Below, piece by piece: positions 1 through 6,591 of a stretch of DNA of 17,351 nt (position 1 is its first letter; each line of letters opens with the position of its first letter). The notes beneath the pieces are model-generated. The model did not search any database. It had not been told where the DNA came from and saw nothing but the letters and a program-made list of their open reading frames with translations. This DNA is from JAQGMO01 sp050954505 (GTDB lineage: Bacteria > Pseudomonadota > Gammaproteobacteria > Burkholderiales > Burkholderiaceae_D). A program made the translations under genes and the position numbers. Location: assembly GCA_050954505.1 (NCBI GenBank), contig JBPBPY010000272.1, positions 1-17,351 on the forward strand, given 5' to 3'.

Positions 1-96
1 GTGAACAATAGAAAAGGGCTCATTATTTTGGATAGTAGAGAGTGTGTCGATTATCTGCGCAAGCTCTTCTTTTATTTTAATTAAGGTTTCGTTCAA
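1..96 (-). CDS. Partial hypothetical protein, 5' end only, TTG start
   Basis: An open frame on the minus strand runs from a TTG at 96-94 off the left edge without a stop, giving 32 residues that begin MNETLIKIKEELAQIIDTLS. The start is chosen because an AGAGGA Shine-Dalgarno sequence (complement of 102-107) lies five bases upstream, the best ribosome binding site in the AT-rich part of the window. The visible peptide is charged and amphipathic, with a heptad-like spacing of leucine and isoleucine that would suit a helix or coiled coil. No family can be recognised from so little sequence. The gene lies downstream of, and on the same strand as, the HNH-nucleotidyltransferase gene, about 270 bases away, so they may be functionally linked, but nothing shows co-transcription. 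Confidence 0.5.
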   Translation of the reverse strand, partial: MNETLIKIKEELAQIIDTLSTIQNNEPFSIVH

Positions 97-184
97 ATTA
101 TTCCTCTGATTTTTATTTTGGATATTAAATCATTGATTGCCGTGGAATTAGCGCAAATGGTTCGAAATTGACTTCAGCATGAGG

Positions 185-300
185 CAGGATTTAACGCAGA
201 GGGCCCAAAATGGCCGATGTGAGATTGTGGCAATCCGACCCAAAGCTGACTGCGGACGCTGAAGAAAGCGGGCATTAGATGTTCGACGGAAGGCGGCAGG
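185..300 (-). repeat. Degenerate intergenic repeat-like segment, copy A
   Basis: Read on the minus strand, this stretch contains the blocks CAGCGTCCGCAGTCAG, CTTTGGGTCGGATTGCCA and CATCGGCCATTTTGGGCC. It resembles, from memory, a degenerate non-coding motif (GTCCG / TTTGGGTCG / GGCC blocks) seen between genes in many proteobacteria. A second copy with GTCCG, TTTGGG and TTTTGGCCGATAGCAGCC blocks lies at about 1970-2035 on the opposite strand. A 65-codon open frame crosses it (371-174, minus) but has low-complexity, non-protein-like content and is probably spurious. The family assignment is from recall and is not verified. Confidence 0.35.
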
Positions 301-367
301 TAGCCGGCGAAGGCGGTTGACTTCTCGTCCGATGGACTAGGCCTAGCTCCCCTGTTTCGCCTGCTCA

Positions 368-1768
368 TCAAGGGTACACCTGCGATAAGTTGTCGTACTT
401 CAGCCTCAAGGCTGTGAATTCTCGGGCTGAAGTAACGACAATGTCTGGCTCCCCAAATCGCTTGCGAATTAATCGTTCGAGTTCTGATTCGAATAGCTTC
501 ATCTTGGCTGTATCAGCTGGCTCCTCGTAAACGATTATGAGATCTACATCTTGGTACAGCTTTTGGCGCATGAACGAGCCGAATGCGAATACCCGGGTTT
601 TTTTCGGAGGAACAGACCCTTGGCTTAGTTGCTTAAGGTCATTTGTTCGATGCTTTCGATCTGCTTTAAGCAAGAAGTTCAAGTACTGGTCGCCTTTGTG
701 GAAGATGGCGCCCATGAACTCGCCAAGCATAAATAGTCCGATGCTGCGCTCAATACAATGGTGTTTAGCTGAATAGGAGTACTGGCCCGCAGGACTAGAG
801 CAGATAATTGCGTCAATTGAGGGATCAACCTCAAGAACCCGTTCTAGCGTGTAGTCAGTGAAGTAGTAGGTGTTGGTTACGAAGACCTTGAGTGTTCGTC
901 CGTCGCGGAGTTCAACGAGCATTGTGCCACGGTTGATTTCTTGAAGACGTGCTATTGCACTGTGGTCTGATAGGAAGCTTCTTATGAATGTCTTGATTGT
1001 GTTGTAACGGAATTCGAGCTCCTGCTTGTCGATGACTTCAGGGGGCGGTGCAGCGATACCAAGCCGTGTCTTTACGAAGTGGTCAAAGCCTCGTGGGAAG
1101 AGCTTGTAGTCGTTGATCTTTTGGTCAGTCAAGCAGTTGTCTTGAAACGCGTCAGCATGGATGTTGTACTCCAGCATTCTCGGGTAGAGGTCCCACGGAT
1201 ATGGGAAATTCCGCTTGTTGTTTTCTATGAGCGCAATAATTCTTTGATTGTTTGGGAGAATAGTATCCAGGCAGCGCTTCTTCCAAACCCTTAGACCGTC
1301 ACCGCCGAGGCCGCCAAGAACATTCGTCGAGTACGGTCCGCATTCGCGGAACAGCGCTGCATTTTCTTCAAGAAGATCGTTGACTTGTATAAGCAGTTCG
1401 CGCTCGTCTTTGATGTTTGGGATGGAGAAGAGTGTCTTGATCTTCGTCGCGTGAGCCGCCTTCCAAGATTGCATATCTCCGACAGAGAACTTCTTCTCAA
1501 GTTCGTCGACCACCTTGTGGCACTCCAGGCAGAGCATGATGAGGTTGCTTACCCCATCCCTATCAAGGTGCTCTGCAAGTTCGTGGTCGCTTCGTGGGCC
1601 GGAGCTGCCGTGTCCGATGATGTGGGCTACGTTGGCAATGCTTACCGACTCCTCTTCAACTTCGCGAAAGAGTGGCTTATTGCAGGATGGATTCTGACAG
1701 AATCCACCGCACTGTCCCCATAGCTGTCGGGCAGTGTTAAGTGGAATTGACTTTCGCGTAGTAGTCAT
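368..1768 (-). CDS. HNH endonuclease fused to a nucleotidyltransferase domain (putative defence protein)
   Basis: A 466-residue protein with two recognisable ends. Residues about 15-90 form an HNH module: a Cys cluster (C20, C24, C29), H49 in the block AHIIGH, N75, and C80-x2-C83-H84, so zinc knuckles flank the HNH core. Residues about 392-450 look like a minimal nucleotidyltransferase of the Pol-beta/MNT type: GS at 397-398, then D407-V-D409, with D442 as a possible third carboxylate. The middle (about 285-370, including DGRTLKVFVTN and EFMGAI) looks like a separate compact alpha/beta domain that I cannot name. ATG at 1768 is preferred over an in-frame TTG at 1780; neither has a strong ribosome binding site. 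HNH nucleases cut DNA, and MNT enzymes nucleotidylate proteins or RNA, often in toxin-antitoxin pairs. A role in phage or plasmid defence is inferred, not shown. The gene stands alone, is AT-rich relative to the core genes, and is bordered by repeat-like segments. Confidence 0.8.
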   Translation of the reverse strand: MTTTRKSIPLNTARQLWGQCGGFCQNPSCNKPLFREVEEESVSIANVAHIIGHGSSGPRSDHELAEHLDRDGVSNLIMLCLECHKVVDELEKKFSVGDMQSWKAAHATKIKTLFSIPNIKDERELLIQVNDLLEENAALFRECGPYSTNVLGGLGGDGLRVWKKRCLDTILPNNQRIIALIENNKRNFPYPWDLYPRMLEYNIHADAFQDNCLTDQKINDYKLFPRGFDHFVKTRLGIAAPPPEVIDKQELEFRYNTIKTFIRSFLSDHSAIARLQEINRGTMLVELRDGRTLKVFVTNTYYFTDYTLERVLEVDPSIDAIICSSPAGQYSYSAKHHCIERSIGLFMLGEFMGAIFHKGDQYLNFLLKADRKHRTNDLKQLSQGSVPPKKTRVFAFGSFMRQKLYQDVDLIIVYEEPADTAKMKLFESELERLIRKRFGEPDIVVTSAREFTALRLKYDNLSQVYP

Positions 1769-2111
1769 TGCGCGGTCCAACTTTTTATAGATTGCAGTGT
1801 GCTAGATTAGCATGGCGAACGCGTTTAAAACGGAGCCGATAAACTCCTGCCGCCCCACCGATAGTAGATTTCAGATGCATCACTATCCAATTGGCATGTT
1901 TAATAGAATCGACAAAGAGCGAATGGTCTCTCGAACGTGCTATAGATGTAAAAGTCACAATGCTTTGCGTTTCAACGTCCGGTTTGGGCAGTATACTCAC
2001 TGACCGTTTTTGGCCGATAGCAGCCCATCACGTTCAATATATTTATTTTAAGCCATTCCTAAAACACGGCCCGCGACCAACATCATTTGCTGTAGACGCC
2101 GGAGAGGTGGA
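1769..2111. other. Gene-free stretch between the HNH-nucleotidyltransferase gene and the vapB leader
   Basis: Three short open frames cross this stretch but none has a plausible ribosome binding site or protein-like composition. It must hold the promoter of the minus-strand HNH-nucleotidyltransferase gene and that of the vapB side; I see no convincing paired -35/-10 boxes for either. The second repeat-like segment (about 1970-2035) lies inside it. Confidence 0.5.
1970..2035 (+). repeat. Degenerate intergenic repeat-like segment, copy B
   Basis: The plus strand shows AACGTCCGGTTTGGGCAG, then CACTGACCG, then TTTTTGGCCGATAGCAGCC. The block order GTCCG, TTTGGG, GGCC is shared with the segment at 185-300 on the minus strand. 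The two copies lie on either side of the HNH-nucleotidyltransferase gene in opposite orientation. The match is degenerate and judged by eye. Confidence 0.4.
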
Positions 2112-2168
2112 ATGCAATTCATGATGATATATATTTGGGCATCTACTATTTCATTTTTTGATGCATGA
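2112..2168 (+). CDS. Possible 18-residue leader peptide coupled to vapB
   Basis: A small open frame encodes MQFMMIYIWASTISFFDA. It is preceded by a purine-rich GGAGAGGTGG stretch (2101-2110) that could serve as a ribosome binding site with short spacing. Its TGA (2166-2168) overlaps the vapB start at 2165 in the arrangement ATGA, and vapB itself has no visible ribosome binding site, so translational coupling would explain how vapB is read. The peptide is strongly hydrophobic. It could equally be a chance frame or the tail of a decayed upstream gene. Confidence 0.3.
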   Translation: MQFMMIYIWASTISFFDA

Positions 2169-2428
2169 TGGCCGACAGAGCGAAACTCTTCACCAGTGGC
2201 CGCAGCCAGGCTGTGCGTTTGCCTTTGGAATACCGCTTCGAAGGCAATGAGGTATACATTCGTCGCGACTTGCAGACTGGCGACGTGATTATGTCGCATC
2301 GGCCACAGTCTTGGAACGGATTTTTTGAACTGGTGAAAGCGACCGATACACCTGCTGATTTCATGAGCCAAGAAGATGGGAACCAGGGAGCATTGGGACG
2401 GTACCCATTCGAGCTTGACCGGGAATGA
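2165..2428 (+). CDS. vapB: VapB-type antitoxin, AbrB/MazE (SpoVT-AbrB) family
   Basis: An 87-residue protein, the usual size for the family. Its N-terminus carries the swapped-hairpin DNA-binding pattern of VapB antitoxins (KLFTSGRSQAVRLP at about residues 6-19, followed by FEGNEVYIRRD). The C-terminal half (SWNGFFELV, then ADFMSQ) corresponds to the toxin-binding tail. In the family the antitoxin binds and inhibits its VapC ribonuclease and represses the operon. Two adjacent ATG codons (2165, 2168) are possible starts; the MADRAKLF start fits homologues best. Its stop overlaps the toxin start (ATGA at 2425-2428), the normal vapBC layout. The antitoxin appears intact while the toxin is not, so it may now be an orphan repressor. 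Confidence 0.85.
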   Translation: MMADRAKLFTSGRSQAVRLPLEYRFEGNEVYIRRDLQTGDVIMSHRPQSWNGFFELVKATDTPADFMSQEDGNQGALGRYPFELDRE

Positions 2429-2748
2429 CCAATTATTTGCTTGATATAAATATTGCCAGTCAATTAATAAAAGGTGATATTCCGTTGGTGAATTCGAAGC
2501 TGGCGTCCGTGGGCATGGATCAAATTGCCATTTCAGTCATCACTGAAGCTGAATTACGTTACGGTCCAGCTTTCATGGCAACAGATTTATGGTGGAATCA
2601 ACCAGTTCCCTTGGTGTCGAAACTATGTGGTGCTACCGAGTTTGCGCGAAAGTACCAAGGTAAGCAATCAGATTGCTTATCTCCTGCTCATTGCTCAATC
2701 CCCAAAATCGCATCTTTGTCCCCGGCACCACATCGTCAGGCGATTTGA
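2425..2748 (+). pseudogene. vapC: VapC-type PIN-domain toxin, truncated and decayed
   Basis: The first 47 or so residues are clearly a PIN-domain VapC: LLDINIASQLIKG with the first catalytic Asp, and ISVITEAELRYG with the conserved Glu. Homologues run about 130-135 residues and have two further acidic residues in the C-terminal half. Here the family pattern is lost after RYG (about base 2565). Scraps of the expected continuation appear to be spread over two frames: FPWC in the frame starting at 2525 and ATEFARKY in the toxin frame. The remaining open frame to 2748 is antisense to the end of the cytochrome c gene and is not VapC-like. I infer frameshifts plus a deletion or insertion junction near 2640. 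The encoded product is unlikely to be an active ribonuclease. Confidence 0.75.
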
Positions 2749-3040
2749 TGAAAGCACGAAGCTTCGGCTCCGACCAGATGATCTTTGCATTCATCATGGC
2801 AGGGGAATACTTGAAGTCCGACGTTGATGCGGATGGCCTGCCGAGAATGCCATTCAGTTGCGGCCCAAAGGCGCCGCGTGCGGACGGGCCGACTGCATGG
2901 CATTCGGCGCATTTGGCAAACGAGCGTTTGCCTGCGGCGATGTCGGCGTCTGCGGCATGCACAGGCTCATGGCAAATCATGGACGACACGAGTGCCATTG
3001 ATATGAGCCAGGCTGGGCGTGCCAAAGGAAATGTATGCAT
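2633..3040 (-). CDS. Class I cytochrome c, exported
   Basis: A 135-residue c-type cytochrome resembling the mitochondrial/c2 group. It has a signal peptide (about residues 1-29, ending PVHA before ADADIAAGK), the haem attachment motif CAECH at 44-48, and the axial Met in GTKMRFWG (M110), ending in the terminal helix NLIAYLGTF. It should carry electrons in the periplasm; its partners are not in the window. The ATG at 3040 is chosen because the signal peptide begins there; the frame stays open to a TTG at 3073 but that adds an unnatural N-terminal extension. No strong ribosome binding site is visible. Its 3' end meets the decayed vapC, which suggests the junction of two DNA segments. It lies 72 bases downstream of the methyltransferase gene on the same strand but has no obvious functional link to it. 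Confidence 0.88.
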   Translation of the reverse strand: MHTFPLARPAWLISMALVSSMICHEPVHAADADIAAGKRSFAKCAECHAVGPSARGAFGPQLNGILGRPSASTSDFKYSPAMMNAKIIWSEPKLRAFIKSPDDVVPGTKMRFWGLSNEQEISNLIAYLGTFAQTR

Positions 3041-3112
3041 AAAAATCGTTGCGGAATAAATAAGCGGGCTCAATACAGCTGTTTGAACCCAAAGCCTGCG
3101 GCTTCACTTGTC

Positions 3113-3730
3113 TCAGGACGAATGCTTTCGAACAAAAATTTCCTTACTGCCTTTTTTCTTGCAAAGAAAATTCAGCCATTGATCGTTTCTGGTCTGTCGC
3201 ACGTCCAGTGACTGCCATGTTCGTATGAGGGCCAAATCTGGCAGCTCCTCGATGAGGTCGTTCAACGTGTCTTCAGTTTGATTGGTAAATGTGCGTCCAT
3301 CTTTTTCCGTTTCAGTGTTTCCATATTTGAATGACCCATACAAAACACTCCCCGCTCGCAGCGCTGAACCAAGCTTGCTCATGATTGAAGGAAGGTCACT
3401 GCGTGGAACATGCAAGAGTGATGCGCAAGCCCAGATTCCATCGAATTCTTCAGTCCATTCCATCTGATCAAAGGTCATTGTCCTGACCGCGATTCCGGCA
3501 TATTCGGTTGCACGTTCAACGAGTTCCTTGGACGCATCAAAAGCTGTGACCAACAGGCCATGTTCAAGAAAAGCTTTGGTGTCCCGTCCTGAGCCGCACC
3601 CAGCATCAAGGACATGCGCACCAGTATCAATGTGAGTCAGGAATTGACCGCGCGCTTCAGCCATGTCGGCATTGACTGTCGAAGCAAAAAACGCATCTGC
3701 ATTACGATCGTAGTAGCTGATGGACGTCAT
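3113..3730 (-). CDS. Class I SAM-dependent methyltransferase
   Basis: A 205-residue protein with a Rossmann methyltransferase core: an N-terminal SISYYDRNADAFF helix typical of small-molecule methyltransferases, motif I VLDAGCGSGRD at residues 40-50, the acidic residue D65 ending strand 2, and WACASLLHVP at 100-109. No (D/N)PP(Y/F) motif of amino-methylating DNA methyltransferases is present, so DNA base methylation is not supported. The start overlaps the stop of the upstream HNH gene as ATGA (3730-3727), so the two are almost certainly co-translated and probably functionally paired. The substrate is unknown. Alternatives are a nucleotide, peptide or small-metabolite methyltransferase. Confidence 0.8.
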   Translation of the reverse strand: MTSISYYDRNADAFFASTVNADMAEARGQFLTHIDTGAHVLDAGCGSGRDTKAFLEHGLLVTAFDASKELVERATEYAGIAVRTMTFDQMEWTEEFDGIWACASLLHVPRSDLPSIMSKLGSALRAGSVLYGSFKYGNTETEKDGRTFTNQTEDTLNDLIEELPDLALIRTWQSLDVRQTRNDQWLNFLCKKKGSKEIFVRKHSS

Positions 3731-4743
3731 AAAATCGGCTTGCCTTGTTCTTTCGGTTCCCAGGTTGCGACCCTCTGCTGCTTCGCTTGCGAATACCAGC
3801 TACCGATAAATTTTGCCCGAGACTGGCTGCTTTGGCCAGTTTGCGCCATTAAAGTTTCTTTCAAGGGGTGATGACTGACGATGAAAAATTCATTACGCTG
3901 ATACAAGCGGTTTACAAATTCGGAGGCAGGAATCAGATCAGACTTTTGAAGGTTGCACTGTCGGCAGGCCAATACAAGATTCCATACACCATTCAGATTT
4001 ACATTCAATTTAACTGAAAGCATGAACGGAATAAAATGGTCTACATGCGACAAGTTAATGTCCGTGCTTGTAATCGATATTGGCTGGGCGCAATAGAAAC
4101 AGTGACTTTTCTGGTAACCGTTTAATGCATCCCTGCTCGACGTCACGTCGATTCGCCTGACGCCATGACCTGTTACCATGCGACCGCTCTGAACATCGTG
4201 TTCGATGAGTGGTGCGGCCAACCTTAAATTCCATGCAGTTTCAACCAGTCGCCAGCGGGCTTCGACTTCCTGCAGCAACTCTGTCGCCAAAGCGTCAGTG
4301 GTGAGTTGCTGAAACGCTTCCGTAATACGAATTCCCTTGTGAGTGCGACGCTCGTCTACAAAGAATCGGACATCGCTTTGCGGACCACCCAAAGTATGGA
4401 ATGCGTCGATGACATTGACAAAACCTGATTGAACCGTCACATCGTACAAGGCTGACTGTTCAATCGTGCCCTCAAGTTGATTCTGGCAACTTTCGAGAAA
4501 TTTGCTCGTTGTACCCGTACCCTGACGCGGCGACATCGCAAGATGCCTGCAGACGTGTTTTGTAAATGGAACAGCCAGCTCTTCCAATGTAATGAGGTCA
4601 TTTGCCCTGGCTTGGAGATCCAGCATTGCGTGGGCCAGCGCAAACTTGTACGACGCAGAATTGCGTCCAAAAAGAATGACCGCGCGCCAGCGATTCTCCA
4701 GGGAAGGTTGGACTGACAGATATTGTGAAAGCGTTGAATCCAT
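3727..4743 (-). CDS. HNH endonuclease domain protein paired with a methyltransferase
   Basis: A 338-residue protein. The C-terminal third is an HNH nuclease: C215-x2-C218, HVDHFIPF with D235-H236, N255 in WNLVLAC, and C260-x2-C263-N264, so a structural zinc site and the catalytic His and Asn are present. The N-terminal two thirds (including LENRWRAVILFGRN at 15-28 and SGFVNVIDAFH at 106-116) are a family-specific domain of unknown function, possibly for substrate or partner recognition. It begins the two-gene minus-strand operon with the methyltransferase. The start ATG at 4743 agrees with a homologue-like MDS..SQYL beginning, from recall. It is AT-richer than the core genes to its right. A role in nucleic-acid defence is inferred from the nuclease-methyltransferase pairing and the accessory setting. 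Confidence 0.82.
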   Translation of the reverse strand: MDSTLSQYLSVQPSLENRWRAVILFGRNSASYKFALAHAMLDLQARANDLITLEELAVPFTKHVCRHLAMSPRQGTGTTSKFLESCQNQLEGTIEQSALYDVTVQSGFVNVIDAFHTLGGPQSDVRFFVDERRTHKGIRITEAFQQLTTDALATELLQEVEARWRLVETAWNLRLAAPLIEHDVQSGRMVTGHGVRRIDVTSSRDALNGYQKSHCFYCAQPISITSTDINLSHVDHFIPFMLSVKLNVNLNGVWNLVLACRQCNLQKSDLIPASEFVNRLYQRNEFFIVSHHPLKETLMAQTGQSSQSRAKFIGSWYSQAKQQRVATWEPKEQGKPIL

Positions 4744-5080
4744 CCAACAATTATGGCATTGAATTCGAGAAACATAGCACTTAAGAAATTTTTACTCATA
4801 TAAATAAATGCTTAATTCGAATGCGTTGCAAAAGTTACAGAGATATATTTATGAGTCAATTCAATCAAAGTGAAATGACGTATCGGAAATTTGTACAAAA
4901 ATCACTGAGTCCGCCGGTTTCCGGTCTCGGCTAATGGCAGATTTATCAGACAGGTGAACTTCATTGGCTACTTGCGCCAACAGATTCGTTATCCATTGCC
5001 GCAATCGAAACCATGCCATTGCAGCAACAAGCACGATACACTCTGCCTTTCCCGTTTTTTGCGTCCCCCGCATCCCCATC
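4744..5080. other. Divergent intergenic region between the HNH operon and the helicase
   Basis: The left part (4744-4860) is AT-rich and probably holds the promoter of the minus-strand HNH operon; a TATATG box near 4800 is a weak candidate. A 27-codon frame at 4851-4934 (plus) lacks support beyond a weak AGAGA upstream. Composition shifts from AT-rich to GC-rich across this region, so it may contain the right boundary of the accessory segment. No att-like direct repeat or tRNA was seen. Confidence 0.5.
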
Positions 5081-6295
5081 ATGACGTTTGCATCTTTAGG
5101 CCTGATCGATTCCCTGCAGCAGAATCTCGCGACCCTGGGTTACGACCAGCCGACGCCGGTGCAAACCCAGGCAATTCCGCCGGTGCTGGCCGGACGTGAC
5201 CTGATGGCGGCGGCGCAAACCGGTACCGGCAAGACGGCCGGTTTTGCGCTGCCGCTGTTGCAGCGGCTGGTGATGGCCGGGCAGGTGGCGCCGAACTCGG
5301 TGCGCGTGCTGGTGCTGGTGCCAACACGGGAGCTGGCGGAACAGGTGCATCAGAGTTTCCAGGAATATGGCGGCCACTTGCCTCTGTGTACTCATGTTGC
5401 TTATGGTGGCGTGAGTATCAATCCGCAGATGATGAAGTTGCGCAAGGGGCTCGACGTGCTGGTGGCCACGCCCGGACGCCTCCTGGACCTGTACCGGCAG
5501 AATGCCGTCAAGTTCGATTCGCTGCAAACGCTGGTGCTCGATGAAGCGGACCGCATGCTCGACCTTGGTTTTTCACGCGAACTCGATGAAGTGTTTGCCG
5601 CCTTGCCTGCAAAGCGCCAGACGCTGCTGTTTTCGGCCACCTTTTCCGAGCCGATCCGGCTGCTGGCCAAGGCATTGCTGAAAGACCCGGTCAGCATTGA
5701 AATCAGCGCACCCAACAGTACCGTCAAGGCTGTGCGCCAATGGGTGGTTACGGTCGACAAGAAGCGCAAGCCGGAATTGTTTTGCCACCTGCTCAAGAAA
5801 TTGAAATGGGGCCAGGTGCTGGTCTTCGTCAAGACCCGTCGCGGTGTCGACCAGCTGGTTGACCTGCTGGCCAAGCAAGGCCTGGTGGCCGATGCCATCC
5901 ATGGCGACAAGACCCAGCCGGCGCGCCAGCGTGCACTGGAGCGCTTTAAGGCGGGCAACGTCAAGATCCTGATTGCCACCGACGTTGCCGCCCGCGGCCT
6001 GGATATCGATGACTTGCCGCAAGTGGTCAACTTCGATCTGCCCATCATTGCGGAAGACTATGTCCACCGGATTGGCCGCACCGGCCGCGCCGGCGCCAGC
6101 GGCGAAGCCATCTCGCTGGTTTGCGCCGATGAGGCTGAACTGCTGGCCGCCATCGAGGCGCTGACCAGGCAAACCCTGAAGCGCGTCGAAGAACCTGGTT
6201 TCGAAGCCGAACACCGCGTGCCCTCGAGCGACGGCGCCGGACGCACTGTCAAGAAGCCCAAGAAACCCAAGAAGAAAAAATTCTATCAGGCATGA
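5081..6295 (+). CDS. rhlE: DEAD-box ATP-dependent RNA helicase, RhlE type
   Basis: A 404-residue cytoplasmic RNA helicase with the complete motif set in order: Q motif GYDQPTPVQ (20-28), motif I AAQTGTGKT (44-52), Ia PTRELAEQ, Ib TPGRLLD, motif II DEAD (154-157), motif III SAT (185-187), then VLVFVKTRRG, DVAARGLDIDDLP and HRIGRTGRAG in the second RecA domain. The C-terminus is a short lysine-rich tail (KKPKKPKKKKFYQA), typical of RhlE-like enzymes that act in ribosome assembly or RNA decay. The start at 5081 is chosen because MTFASLGLI begins homologues; the frame is open to 4964 but those residues are not protein-like. No clear ribosome binding site precedes it. Single gene; the right-hand genes are unrelated. 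Confidence 0.93.
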   Translation: MTFASLGLIDSLQQNLATLGYDQPTPVQTQAIPPVLAGRDLMAAAQTGTGKTAGFALPLLQRLVMAGQVAPNSVRVLVLVPTRELAEQVHQSFQEYGGHLPLCTHVAYGGVSINPQMMKLRKGLDVLVATPGRLLDLYRQNAVKFDSLQTLVLDEADRMLDLGFSRELDEVFAALPAKRQTLLFSATFSEPIRLLAKALLKDPVSIEISAPNSTVKAVRQWVVTVDKKRKPELFCHLLKKLKWGQVLVFVKTRRGVDQLVDLLAKQGLVADAIHGDKTQPARQRALERFKAGNVKILIATDVAARGLDIDDLPQVVNFDLPIIAEDYVHRIGRTGRAGASGEAISLVCADEAELLAAIEALTRQTLKRVEEPGFEAEHRVPSSDGAGRTVKKPKKPKKKKFYQA

Positions 6296-6591
6296 ATGTT
6301 TTTTCCGGCTGCTGGAACTGTCCAGCCTGGCTGACGTCAAACCAGCGCAAGCGATTGTCGGGGCAGCACGGCGCAGTCTTACCCGTCGTCCAGCTTGCGG
6401 ATGATCAAACCAGTCATCATTCAGAATGGCCGGGTTTCTCTGATAATTGAAACCAGGCGTGCAGATCGGCAACCACATCACTGCGCGGCCAACCATGTCC
6501 ACCCAGGCATCAGGACGTGGATCCAAGTCATATGCAAGAGGTTCGGCAGCTAGCGCATCGTAGCAGCGCAAAAAAACGGCGGGTGCAAAAC

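Noticed and set aside
174..371. 65-codon minus-strand frame
   Set aside because: It coincides with the repeat-like segment, has no ribosome binding site and its composition is not protein-like.
4851..4934. 27-codon plus-strand frame starting MSQFNQSEMTYRK
   Set aside because: Only a weak AGAGA precedes it and nothing recognisable is encoded; chance frames of this size are expected in an AT-rich spacer.
4964..5080. Upstream extension of the helicase frame
   Set aside because: The added residues do not resemble RhlE N-termini, while MTFASLGLI at 5081 does.
5573..6571. Long minus-strand frame antisense to rhlE
   Set aside because: It is mostly the antisense shadow of a clearly coding GC-rich gene; only its first 64 or so residues outside rhlE are kept as a low-interest observation.
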